Notes: generated from the sequence alone by a model not told the origin. A stretch of 19,660 nt of DNA from Flavobacteriales bacterium UBA720 (GCA_002297505.1 DBLQ01000129.1:31022-50681); one strand, 5' to 3'; positions 1 through 7,614 are shown, counted from the first letter of the stretch. Numbers and translations: made by a program.

Positions 1-26
1 TCATAATTTGTAAACATTTAGATGTT

Positions 27-1637
27 ATGAAGAAGGTATTAAAAGTCAATCCGAAAGACAATGTTATCGTTGCGCTGATGGATTTACAAGCCGGCGAATT
101 CGTGGAATTGGACGGAGAGACTTATCAGGTTTTAACCGATACAAAAGCTAAACATAAATTTGCCGGCGAACATTTCGAAGCGGGCGACCAGATCATTATG
201 TACGGTGTGGTAGTTGGAAAAGCCAATCAAACCATCCAGAAAGGTGAAGTCATCACTACTGAAAATGTGAAGCACCAAAGCGAACCGGTTTTCAAAAAAA
301 CTGGAGATCTTGGGTGGACGCCGCCCAATGTTGATAAATGGAAAGATAAAACCTTCAACGGATATCACCGTTCCGACGGGCAAGTCGGGACCAAGAACGT
401 CTGGTTGTTCTTCCCTTTGGTGTTCTGTGAAAACAAAAATATCGAGAAGCTGAAAGATATTTTCGAGAACGAATTGCTGCCGAAAAAAGAAGTATCCTAC
501 AAAAATTTTCTCCGCTCTTTGATCGAGGAAAAAACTATTGCAGAAGTTGAAGATCAGTCTCGAAACGAGAATCTCCTGGACAATATTGAAGTCAAATTCA
601 TCAATCACCAAGGTGGTTGTGGCGGCATCCGCCAAGATTCGGAACTTTTGGCGAAATTGTTGGCTGGTTATGTGAACAACCCGAATGTGGCTGGTGCAAC
701 GGTTCTCAGTTTAGGATGCCAGAATCTTCAGGTTGATATTTTTCAAAATGCTTTGAAAGAAATAAGCCCGAACAGCGACAAAGAAATCCTGATCTTCGAA
801 CAACAGAAAATCGGAACTACGGACAAGATGTTTCAGATGGTCATCAAAGATTCTTTTGAGGCCATCAAGCGAGCCAACAAAATCCAGCGTCAGCCGGCGC
901 CGGTTTCTAAAATCAGTATTGGTCTGGAATGCGGTGGATCCGATGGTTTTTCAGGTATTTCTGCGAATCCAGCTTTGGGCGTTGTCTCTGATATTTTCGC
1001 TGCATTGGGCGGAAAAACGATTTTGGCTGAATTCCCGGAATTGTGCGGTGTAGAGCAGGAACTGATGAACCGATGTGTGGATGAGGAAAAAGCGGACAAG
1101 TTTTTATCATTGATGAAAGCTTTCGAGAAATCGGTTGTAGATGCAGGTTCCGGATTTGATATGAATCCTTCTCCGGGAAATATCAAAGACGGCTTGATTA
1201 CTGATGCAATGAAATCTGCCGGTGCTTCCAAAAAAGGAGGAACTGCGCCAATCGTGGATGTTTTGGACTACGGCGAATATATTTCGAAACCGGGTCTCAA
1301 CTTGCTGAACACACCAGGAAACGATGCAGAATGTACCACAGGATTAGTGGGTGCAGGTGCAACCGTCGTGTTATTCACCACAGGTCTCGGCAATCCGATG
1401 GGAAATCCCATTGCTCCGGTTGTTAAAATCTCATCCAATACAGCTTTGCTCAACAGAATGTCCGACATTATTGACGTGAATGCTGGAACTGTGATCACAG
1501 GCGAAAAAACAATCCAGGAAGTTGGAGAGGAAATCGTAGATTACATCATCGAACTGGCCAGCGGCAACGTAGAAACAAAAGCCGATCAGCTGAAACAGGA
1601 CGTGTTTATTCCTTGGAAACGAGGCGTATCATTATAA
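27..1637 (+). CDS. uxaA: Altronate dehydratase (altronate hydrolase)
   Basis: Predicted to dehydrate D-altronate to 2-keto-3-deoxygluconate in the galacturonate branch of hexuronate breakdown, in the cytoplasm. Residues 1-90 form a SAF domain; the rest is the GarD/UxaA lyase body. Cysteine- and glycine-rich signatures typical of this iron- or manganese-dependent family are visible: NHQGGCGG (about 193-200), SLGCQN, LECGGSDGFSG (about 300-310), and ECTTGLVGAGATVV near 437-450. The protein has 536 residues against about 495 in E. coli; the extra length is spread through the middle, and I see no frameshift. The ATG follows an AT-rich leader without a Shine-Dalgarno sequence. Any promoter or partner genes lie left of the window. 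A terminator follows at 1665-1701. Galactarate dehydratase is a close relative, but the N-terminal SAF domain with this body favours UxaA. Confidence 0.9.
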   Translation: MKKVLKVNPKDNVIVALMDLQAGEFVELDGETYQVLTDTKAKHKFAGEHFEAGDQIIMYGVVVGKANQTIQKGEVITTENVKHQSEPVFKKTGDLGWTPPNVDKWKDKTFNGYHRSDGQVGTKNVWLFFPLVFCENKNIEKLKDIFENELLPKKEVSYKNFLRSLIEEKTIAEVEDQSRNENLLDNIEVKFINHQGGCGGIRQDSELLAKLLAGYVNNPNVAGATVLSLGCQNLQVDIFQNALKEISPNSDKEILIFEQQKIGTTDKMFQMVIKDSFEAIKRANKIQRQPAPVSKISIGLECGGSDGFSGISANPALGVVSDIFAALGGKTILAEFPELCGVEQELMNRCVDEEKADKFLSLMKAFEKSVVDAGSGFDMNPSPGNIKDGLITDAMKSAGASKKGGTAPIVDVLDYGEYISKPGLNLLNTPGNDAECTTGLVGAGATVVLFTTGLGNPMGNPIAPVVKISSNTALLNRMSDIIDVNAGTVITGEKTIQEVGEEIVDYIIELASGNVETKADQLKQDVFIPWKRGVSL

Positions 1638-1664
1638 TATTTGAATTTTTAAGGTTTTTATTTT

Positions 1665-1701
1665 AAAGGGCGTTTTTCATTTTGGAAAATGCCCTTTTTT
1701 T
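1665..1701 (+). terminator. Rho-independent terminator of uxaA
   Basis: AAAGGGC (1665-1671) pairs with GCCCTTT (1691-1697). The stem continues through the T-rich/A-rich inner arms with one G-T wobble, and T's run from 1695 to 1701. It lies 28 bases after the uxaA stop codon. Confidence 0.85.
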
Positions 1702-1708
1702 CAGGCAT

Positions 1709-1741
1709 AAAAAAAAGACCGCTTTCTTTCGAGGCGGTCTT
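1709..1741 (-). terminator. Terminator of the YceI-like gene
   Basis: AAGACCGC (1715-1722) pairs with GCGGTCTT (1734-1741). The A-run at 1709-1716 becomes a U-run on the minus-strand transcript. It follows the minus-strand gene ending at 1763 and sits back to back with the uxaA terminator, as expected for convergent genes. Confidence 0.85.
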
Positions 1742-1762
1742 CTTTTCATTCTTACGATTTAC

Positions 1763-2431
1763 TTATTGAGCAGCATTCACATTGATGCCGATTTCGATGT
1801 CTTTGCTGATCATCCATTCTGCAGGATCTGTTTCGTCGGTCCCGAATTTGATGCCCCAATCCGCTCTGTTTACAGTAAATTTGGCCTCCAAAGCCGCTTT
1901 TCCTGCCGCAACAGTCACTTTCGCTGGGAAAGAAACGTTAAGAGTTTTGCCAAGCAATGTCAGGTTTCCGCTCACCGTTTTGTTAGCACCTGCCACAGCA
2001 TCTTTAGGAAGATCGCCTGCCAGTTCTCCTACCGAAGTGATCTTAAAATCAGCGGTTGGATTTTTGGTCACGTTGAAGAAATCTTCATTCTTCAGGTGCG
2101 CTTCCAAATCAGCCGGTTTTTTGTCAGCCTCTGTGACCGATGCCGGATCTACTTTTAGAGAAGTCATATCAATTACGAAATCTCCGGAAGTTATCGCGTC
2201 ATTTTCAACGGTGATCTCGCCTGATTTTAAGTTCAAAGTTCCCCATCTTGGTGCAAATCCGCCTTTGTGGAAAGCCTTCCAATTCACGTTAGAAGTTGCC
2301 AAATCCACTTTGTACGCTTCTCCGGTTTTTGCCGCTACTTCCTGCGCATCTTTTACCGTTTCTTTCTTGTCGTTGCAAGCCGTGAACATCAACGCTGCTG
2401 CGGCAAGAGCCAATACTGTCAGTTTTTTCAT
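1763..2431 (-). CDS. YceI-family lipocalin-like lipoprotein
   Basis: 222-residue YceI-domain protein. This family folds into a small antiparallel barrel that binds isoprenoid or other hydrophobic ligands; the ligand here is unknown. Residues 1-18 are a lipoprotein signal ending MFTA before Cys19. Phe at -3 is a looser lipobox than in E. coli but is common in Bacteroidota. The YceI domain spans roughly 40-220, opening with the YKVDLATSNVNWKAFHK strand and ending with an EIGINVNA strand. The +2 to +5 residues (NDKK) are charged and compatible with membrane retention or surface export, which I cannot decide. It lies downstream of the TIGR02757 gene on the same strand but has its own -7 box and an FNR-like site in the 113-base gap, so it is probably transcribed on its own. 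Confidence 0.88.
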   Translation of the reverse strand: MKKLTVLALAAAALMFTACNDKKETVKDAQEVAAKTGEAYKVDLATSNVNWKAFHKGGFAPRWGTLNLKSGEITVENDAITSGDFVIDMTSLKVDPASVTEADKKPADLEAHLKNEDFFNVTKNPTADFKITSVGELAGDLPKDAVAGANKTVSGNLTLLGKTLNVSFPAKVTVAAGKAALEAKFTVNRADWGIKFGTDETDPAEWMISKDIEIGINVNAAQ

Positions 2432-2465
2432 AGATAATATTTTAAATTAATATTTTTTTGATGAG

Positions 2466-2473
2466 CAAAAATA
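2466..2473 (-). promoter_or_regulatory. -7 promoter box of the YceI-like gene
   Basis: On the minus strand this reads TATTTTTG, an exact TAnnTTTG Bacteroidota -7 box, 34 bases upstream of the start codon. I see no -33 TTG at the usual 17-23 base spacing, which fits an activator-dependent promoter. Confidence 0.55.
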
Positions 2474-2496
2474 AGACTTTTAAAATTGAGTTAATC

Positions 2497-2510
2497 TTGA
2501 TGTAAGTCAA
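2497..2510. promoter_or_regulatory. FNR/CRP-family-like binding site
   Basis: The plus strand reads TTGATGTAAGTCAA, which matches the FNR consensus TTGAT-N4-ATCAA at 9 of 10 defined bases. Its centre (2503.5) is about 41 bases upstream of the transcription start expected from the -7 box at 2466-2473. That is the classical class II activator position. Confidence 0.5.
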
Positions 2511-2544
2511 GAAAGTGATTATGAATGATGGCCATGTTCGCAGC

Positions 2545-3315
2545 TTAATCGAATTCTTTAGAAACACCTAAGCCGAATAATGCGAAATCATAAATCGCCG
2601 GGTCAGCAGCATTGTATTTTCTGAGTATCAAATCCAGTTCTTCCACCGCTTTCCAGTCGTTTTGTGTTCTGGTAAGGATGCCTAATTTTCGGGAAATATT
2701 GGCGGTATGAACATCCAACGGAACGGATAAAAACTTCGGATCAATCTTTTCCCATATGCCGAAATCGACACCTTTCTTATCTTTTCGCACCATCCAGCGC
2801 AGAAACATAATCAATCTTTTGGACGCCGAATTTTTGTACGGCGAACTCACGTGTTTCTGTCCACGGTGGATTTCTGAGATGAATAGATTTCTGAAACGCT
2901 CGATGGAATGAAAAAAATTGGTCTCGTCTTCATTGACCAGGAAAGCTTCTTCCAGACTTTCGAACTGCGCGTAGATCCGGCGGAAATTCCTGAGAAAGAA
3001 AATAAAATCTTCGTGGTTGAAGGTTCTGTGGATCGCCTTTTGTGGAATTTTTTTTAAATCCGAATCGGTGAAATTCATCACAAAATCGTACGGCGCATTT
3101 CCCATCAGCTCCATCATTTTGTTGGCATCGTTAACAATCGACTTACGGTTTCCCCAGGCAATGCTGGCAGACAAAAATCCGGAAATCTCAATATCCTGCT
3201 TCAAAGAAAAACGGTGCGGAATCTGAATCGGATCATCGGTAATAAAATCGGGTGAATTGTAGAATTCTGCCTTTTCATTCAGCAGATCGAAGATGTCTTT
3301 TTCTGTTAAATTCAT
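2545..3315 (-). CDS. TIGR02757/DUF2400 family protein, unknown function
   Basis: 256-residue soluble protein recognised as the TIGR02757 (DUF2400) family of Bacteroidota and spirochaetes, which has no established function. The ATG at 3315 is chosen over an in-frame TTG at 3327, because MNLTEKDIF is the natural start and the extension adds only four residues. Features: an N-terminal helical region with the SGFLSASIAWGNRKS segment (about 45-59), and a C-terminal block with PLDVHTANISRKLG (about 199-212) followed by DWKAVEEL and YDFALFGLGV. The PLDVHT segment resembles the VDTHV loop holding the catalytic Asp of HhH-GPD DNA glycosylases, so a distant link to base-excision repair enzymes is possible. 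No signal peptide or membrane segment is seen. It is separated from upstream pafA by a terminator-like repeat. Confidence 0.85.
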   Translation of the reverse strand: MNLTEKDIFDLLNEKAEFYNSPDFITDDPIQIPHRFSLKQDIEISGFLSASIAWGNRKSIVNDANKMMELMGNAPYDFVMNFTDSDLKKIPQKAIHRTFNHEDFIFFLRNFRRIYAQFESLEEAFLVNEDETNFFHSIERFRNLFISEIHRGQKHVSSPYKNSASKRLIMFLRWMVRKDKKGVDFGIWEKIDPKFLSVPLDVHTANISRKLGILTRTQNDWKAVEELDLILRKYNAADPAIYDFALFGLGVSKEFD

Positions 3316-3333
3316 AATCAACTGCAAAGGTCT

Positions 3334-3400
3334 AAAAAAAATGTCACTCTGAAAAAATCCGTTCGCAGAGATTCTTTCAGAATGACAATTTGTTTTTTTT
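3334..3400 (-). terminator. 18-bp inverted repeat, probable pafA terminator
   Basis: Left arm 3342-3359 and right arm 3370-3387 are inverted copies matching at 16 of 18 bases. An A-run lies outside on the left (3334-3341) and T's on the right (from 3392). On the minus strand this gives a hairpin followed by a U-run downstream of pafA. The arm core TGTCATTCTGAAAGAATC resembles, from memory, a palindromic intergenic repeat of flavobacterial genomes, so it may be a dispersed element reused as a terminator. Confidence 0.7.
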
Positions 3401-3403
3401 TAA

Positions 3404-3459
3404 TTTGAGATAGGAGCTTTAAACTAAAATTTAACTTCTAAGATCTAACTTCTAACTTC
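3404..3459 (-). repeat. Degenerate 7-nt tandem array after pafA stop codon
   Basis: Read on the minus strand, eight consecutive 7-nt units begin at the first base after the pafA TGA. Units 1, 2 and 4 are exactly GAAGTTA (3459-3453, 3452-3446, 3438-3432). Unit 3 is GATCTTA. The later units decay (AATTTTA, GTTTAAA and so on) but keep the register and usually the final TA. Confidence 0.7.
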
Positions 3460-5106
3460 TCACCTTCCAATCACTTCTGTAATCGGTTTTCCAATCGCGC
3501 CACTAGGGAACTCGATGTGGAGAAGCGCGGAGACAGTTGGCGCAATGTCAGTCATATAATAATCGCCGTTGCTCTCGCCGTGCTTGATGCCCCAACCCAT
3601 AAAAATCAATGGAATGTGCGAATCGTAGGAATTCCAGACGCTGTGTGTGGTGCCTTTTTTGGCGTAACTTGGCAGCATTCCGTCGTGCGAAATGATCTGG
3701 ATATCGCCACTTCTCTGCCAGTTATAACCATTGATTGCTCTTGATTTTATCGGCTCAGGAATCGCAGAAGAACCGATTTTCTTCAGGTCTACCGCATAAA
3801 GCACTCTCGGATCTTTGTTCAGATTGTCGATGATGGTGGTTTTAATTTCCTCCTCGTTCAGATTTTTTTCTTTGATGAGATTCTGATTCAGATAGATCTG
3901 GTAATTATCGATCCCGAGAATCAATTTGGAATTGGCATATTTCTTTTCGAGCTCGGCACCCAGGTTTTTTTCCATTCCTTCGTCGAAGAAACCGCCCAGG
4001 ATTTTATTGGCTTTCAGGAAACCTTCCGCATTGGCACCACCGTGATCGGCAGAAAGGAAAACGAGATAATTGTCCTTCCCGACTTTCTCATCCAACATTT
4101 TGAAAAACGCAGCCAAATCTCGGTCTAATCTGATGTAAGTATCCTCCACTTCAATGGAATTCGGGCCGTAAGAATGGCCAACATAATCGGTAGACGCCAG
4201 GTTGATGGCCAGGAAATCGGTTTCAGCACCTTTGCCTAAACTGTAATTGTCTAATGCCGATTCTGCAAATTTCAGCGTCAAAGTATTTCCAAAAGGTGTT
4301 GTTCTGATCACACCTTTTTTGGCGGCATAATCCGACAACAGATTTTTATACGGGAAAACCGGCTCTTTTGCCGTTCCTACAGGAAATTCCCATTCTACAT
4401 TATCTGCGGTACTTTCTGTATATTCATTAATCGGCAAAGCAGTTTCCCAGCCGTTCGCCAAAAGTTTTTCAGGCACTTTTTGCTCGTTAAAATCTTTGAC
4501 CCATTTTGGCAGCTCGGTCATATAATATGAACTCGTGATGAAGTTTCCGCTGGCATCATCAAACCAGAAAGCGCCCGTCGGATTATGGCCGGCCGGCAAG
4601 ATGGACGCGCGGTCTTTTAGCGAAACACCAACAACTTTGGATCTGAAGTTACTCGCAATGCGCAATTGGTCCGTCATCGTAGTGGACCAAAGATTCTTAG
4701 GCGAATGACTGCCGTTTTTTTTATTGTCGCTACCGACTGGATTCACGCTGTCATCGGCCGTGCAATAGACATTTTTCCCGGTCGCTCTGTCTGTCCAGTC
4801 GTTGCCGGCAATGCCGTGAATCGATGGAACGGAACCTGTATAAATGGAGGTGTGGCCAATCGCCGTTACCGTAGGAATGTAAGGAATATGAACATTATTG
4901 AGAGAATAACCTTCGCCCAAAAGTCTCTGGAATCCGCCTTTCCCGAATTTCTTTTCGAAGCGGTAGAGATAATCCCAGCGCATCTGGTCTACTACCAATC
5001 CTACGACTAGCTTTGGACGATCTCCTGAGTTTAATTTTGTTTTCTGAGCATTGACATTTCCGAATGTGGCCACCGCCAAAACGAAAATCTGAATTTTTCT
5101 GAACAT
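3460..5106 (-). CDS. pafA: PafA-type alkaline phosphatase (phosphate monoesterase)
   Basis: Periplasmic zinc alkaline phosphatase that releases phosphate from phosphomonoesters. The 548 residues align from memory almost end to end with Elizabethkingia PafA (546 residues) with a constant offset of +2. Residues 1-20 are a signal peptide (cleavage after NVNA). The catalytic set is complete: nucleophile Thr81 in PTVTAIGHTS, Asn102 in GND, Lys164 and Arg166 in SLKDRAS. Metal ligands are Asp40, Asp307, His311 (TDYVGH), Asp354-His355 (SADHG) and His488 (GTTHS). Lys164 and Arg166 mark a monoesterase rather than a diesterase/NPP member of the superfamily. A candidate -7 box lies at 5131-5138. The gene is followed directly by a 7-nt repeat array and then the 3342-3387 hairpin. 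I recognise no PHO box in the short leader. Confidence 0.95.
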   Translation of the reverse strand: MFRKIQIFVLAVATFGNVNAQKTKLNSGDRPKLVVGLVVDQMRWDYLYRFEKKFGKGGFQRLLGEGYSLNNVHIPYIPTVTAIGHTSIYTGSVPSIHGIAGNDWTDRATGKNVYCTADDSVNPVGSDNKKNGSHSPKNLWSTTMTDQLRIASNFRSKVVGVSLKDRASILPAGHNPTGAFWFDDASGNFITSSYYMTELPKWVKDFNEQKVPEKLLANGWETALPINEYTESTADNVEWEFPVGTAKEPVFPYKNLLSDYAAKKGVIRTTPFGNTLTLKFAESALDNYSLGKGAETDFLAINLASTDYVGHSYGPNSIEVEDTYIRLDRDLAAFFKMLDEKVGKDNYLVFLSADHGGANAEGFLKANKILGGFFDEGMEKNLGAELEKKYANSKLILGIDNYQIYLNQNLIKEKNLNEEEIKTTIIDNLNKDPRVLYAVDLKKIGSSAIPEPIKSRAINGYNWQRSGDIQIISHDGMLPSYAKKGTTHSVWNSYDSHIPLIFMGWGIKHGESNGDYYMTDIAPTVSALLHIEFPSGAIGKPITEVIGR

Positions 5107-5130
5107 TGAAATTTACTTTTTATTGAAAGC

Positions 5131-5138
5131 CAAATTTA
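5131..5138 (-). promoter_or_regulatory. -7 promoter box of pafA
   Basis: Reads TAAATTTG on the minus strand, an exact TAnnTTTG, 24 bases before the start codon. No TTG is at ideal -33 spacing. Confidence 0.55.
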
Positions 5139-5288
5139 CAGCTTTCCAAAGTTTTGGGATGTGAAATTTGTATTAAAGTTTGATGATAAAGAATTTTAGA
5201 CGCATACTGCGCAAAGATTTTTTAAGCTTGTTGAAAATAATTTTAAGGTTCGCAAAAACGCTCACTCCGCCAAGACTTGACATTAATT
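5139..5288. other. Intergenic DNA with fossil-like GCG phrase
   Basis: No gene is visible between the pafA promoter and the receptor terminator. On the minus strand, 5277-5199 contains CTTGGCGGAG, TTTTTGCGAACC, TCTTTGCGCAG and TATGCGTC. These are variants of a CTTTGCG phrase that I remember as frequent between flavobacterial genes. It appears degraded, and no clean period is left. Confidence 0.35.
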
Positions 5289-5318
5289 AAAAAAAAAGAA
5301 CGGGCAATTGCCCGTTCT
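5289..5318 (-). terminator. Terminator of the TonB-type receptor gene
   Basis: AGAACGGGC (5297-5305) pairs with GCCCGTTCT (5310-5318) around an AATT loop; all 22 bases are a perfect palindrome. The A-run at 5289-5297 becomes the U-run on the minus-strand transcript. Confidence 0.88.
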
Positions 5319-5334
5319 CATTAATTATATCAAT

Positions 5335-5376
5335 TTAAAAGCTAAAAGCTATGAGCCAAAAGCTATCAGCCATTCG
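5335..5376 (-). repeat. Degenerate 7-nt tandem array after receptor stop codon
   Basis: Read on the minus strand, six 7-nt units begin right after the TAG stop: CGAATGG, CTGATAG, then CTTTTGG, CTCATAG, then CTTTTAG and CTTTTAA. On the plus strand AAAAGCTA occurs at 5337, 5344 and 5358, which are 7 and 14 bases apart. The consensus resembles the array at 8641-8689. Confidence 0.7.
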
Positions 5377-7527
5377 CTACTTGCTTCCGCCCGAGTTTTT
5401 CTCGACATCGGTTTTGGTGTTTTCTTTTACTTTCTGGTTTCCGAAACGTTTCACGAATGTAAGCGAGAATCCGTACCAATCCCAGCGGTTATAACTCCGG
5501 ATGGAACCGATCTGGCTAAAGGTGGTAGTATCCATCGACGGTCTTTTGAAGATATTCATCAGCTGCAGACTGGTTTCGATCTGTGCGCCCGGGAAAATCT
5601 TGGTCACAGAAATATTGTGGAAGAAATTGTACTGATTAGCGACCGAGTTTCCGTAGTTCTGATTATCAATGCTCATCCAGGCACTCAGATTGACGTTTTC
5701 ATTGAATAAGTTGGTGTAAGACAAATTGGTAGAACCTGAGAAGAAATTGAGATAATTCTGAGCACCTTTCAGTCCATTTCTGATGTTGAAATCACTGTTA
5801 TCCGTGTAGGACCAGCCTAGACTCAGATTGACATTGAGCTTATTTTTAAGAAAATTCTGATTGGTGCTGGCCGAGAGGTTAAACCGCTCAACTTTTCCTT
5901 TGAAATTATCCGGAAAAGCCACCGTCTTAATTTGTCCGTCTGCATCAGTTTCCTGCGTATAACTGGTCCAATAATCCTGATCTGTAAAAGTGTACCTCGC
6001 AGACAGGAAATATTTTTTGTACAGCCCGAACTTCAATCCCAGACGGTCGCTCGGATTGGGCAGCAGGTTGACATTACCGCGGTTGAAAAAGCCGTTATTG
6101 CCTGGCATTTCGAAATCATTGAATTCCGAATACCAAGGTCTCCAGAGGTTATGGTTATAGGTAAGGCTCAGATCGTAATTGGGCGAGAACGCATATTTCA
6201 CCAATAAATTAGGCAAGAATGTGCCGTAAGAATCACGTCTGGTTTCGGTGCCGTTCTGATGAATTTTAAAGTCAATCCATTCGTAACGGAGCCCGATTCT
6301 GGTTTCCAATTTTTCGAAAAATGTCTTGCTGATATTGGCGTACAAGGAATTCAGATTTTCCGTGTATTGGAAATTGTTGACATTCTGTGATGGCACATTA
6401 TTGATGAGCAGCCAATAGTTATTCGGGATCACATTGTTGGTAAAGTTGGCCTTGCCACCAACCTCGAAACTGCCGCCCTTGCCCACTGGCGATGTGTAAT
6501 CGACCTTCACAAAATAATTGCGGTTCTGGTTATCGTTATCAAAATGGCGAAGCTCTGTCACTTCATTCACTGCATTTTTTCTGATGAAATCCGTAGTCCC
6601 ATTGTCCGAGTCATAATTGACTCCGAGATTCACATCCAGAATCCTGTTTTTTTCTTTATCGTAATATTTATAAAAGAGATTGCTTCCCAGCACATCGTTC
6701 TTGGTACGGCCGAAGATATCCTGAGTAAAGGAATTCTGGAGAACATCATTAAGATAATTATTTTCAGCAATCTCCGAGTGCGAAGTACGGTTGCCGCGGA
6801 AATATTCCATCACCAATCCAATATTGTTCTTATCATTGAGTTCAAATTCTGATGTCGATGAGAACGATGGATTTTTCCCCGTATACGTGGATTTCGAATC
6901 CAGCTCGCTGCCAGAATTGTCGGCGTAAAAGGTGTTGCGGGTCAGGCTGGAGTTAATAAAAGTATTATCACTGTAGCTTCCTGTAAAAGTCTGGGTAAAG
7001 TTTTTCTTATGATAGTTCAGATTCAGGCTGCCGTACTGGTTATTCTTGGTGTTCTGAGTATTGGTGAGGGAAATGGAGCCTTTCATCCCTTCGTCTTCAC
7101 GTTTTTTCAGAACGATGTTGATAACCGCGCCTGTCGCTTCATAACGGGACGAAGGACTTGTAATCACTTCAATTTTCATCAGGTTATCCGCCGGAATGGT
7201 TTTAAGATATTCCTTCAGCTCCTTTCCGGTGAAGACCGATTTCCTGTCATTGATGTAAACTGTCACCGACTCACCTTCTGCGCGCACATTGTCGTTATTG
7301 TCGATGCTCACCATTGGCGTCATTCTCACAATATCCCACGTTGTATTTCCCGCAAGGATAGAACTGTTTTCCACATTAAAAATCGTTCTATCTGCTTTGC
7401 TTTGGACAGTTGGTTTTTTGGCGATGACGGTCACCGCTTCTATTTCTTTGGACTTGATGGTATCTTGTGTCTGCGCAAAACTGAGTGATGCAGACAGCAA
7501 TCCTGCAATGGATAAAGCTCGCTTCAT
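5377..7527 (-). CDS. TonB-dependent-receptor-like outer membrane beta-barrel protein
   Basis: 716-residue outer-membrane protein of the 'outer membrane protein beta-barrel family' common in Bacteroidota. A signal peptide ends at SLSFA (about residue 18). A plug-like domain covers about 30-145: EIEAVTVIAKKP, then VTVYINDRKS, and IEVITSPSSRYEATGAVINIVLKK at its end. The barrel fills about 146-692 with many aromatic-ended strands. The usual N-terminal carboxypeptidase-like regulatory domain is absent: the plug starts directly after the signal peptide. The last strand (WYGFSLTFVKRFG) is followed by a hydrophilic tail of about 20 residues rich in Lys, Glu and Ser. I see no TonB box and no adjacent SusD, so the substrate is unknown. 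It is divergent from the DUF4256 gene. Confidence 0.85.
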   Translation of the reverse strand: MKRALSIAGLLSASLSFAQTQDTIKSKEIEAVTVIAKKPTVQSKADRTIFNVENSSILAGNTTWDIVRMTPMVSIDNNDNVRAEGESVTVYINDRKSVFTGKELKEYLKTIPADNLMKIEVITSPSSRYEATGAVINIVLKKREDEGMKGSISLTNTQNTKNNQYGSLNLNYHKKNFTQTFTGSYSDNTFINSSLTRNTFYADNSGSELDSKSTYTGKNPSFSSTSEFELNDKNNIGLVMEYFRGNRTSHSEIAENNYLNDVLQNSFTQDIFGRTKNDVLGSNLFYKYYDKEKNRILDVNLGVNYDSDNGTTDFIRKNAVNEVTELRHFDNDNQNRNYFVKVDYTSPVGKGGSFEVGGKANFTNNVIPNNYWLLINNVPSQNVNNFQYTENLNSLYANISKTFFEKLETRIGLRYEWIDFKIHQNGTETRRDSYGTFLPNLLVKYAFSPNYDLSLTYNHNLWRPWYSEFNDFEMPGNNGFFNRGNVNLLPNPSDRLGLKFGLYKKYFLSARYTFTDQDYWTSYTQETDADGQIKTVAFPDNFKGKVERFNLSASTNQNFLKNKLNVNLSLGWSYTDNSDFNIRNGLKGAQNYLNFFSGSTNLSYTNLFNENVNLSAWMSIDNQNYGNSVANQYNFFHNISVTKIFPGAQIETSLQLMNIFKRPSMDTTTFSQIGSIRSYNRWDWYGFSLTFVKRFGNQKVKENTKTDVEKNSGGSK

Positions 7528-7614
7528 TGTTATTGTTTATAAGGATAAGACAACTACTTTAGCATATTTGTTACACTGCGAATCAATTAAATTAGTATTA
7601 ATTCGAATTTTAAT

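Noticed and set aside
1782..2450. Long plus-strand ORF opposite the YceI-like gene
   Set aside because: It mirrors a clear lipoprotein with signal peptide and family strands; the translation has no family resemblance and is a complementary-strand shadow.
3404..3459. CRISPR-like reading of the short arrays
   Set aside because: Units are 7 or 8 nt with no spacers and no cas genes nearby.
7009..7488. 159-residue plus-strand ORF opposite the receptor plug
   Set aside because: Antisense to a conserved plug domain, His/Phe/Ile-rich in the way shadow frames are, with no promoter or leader.
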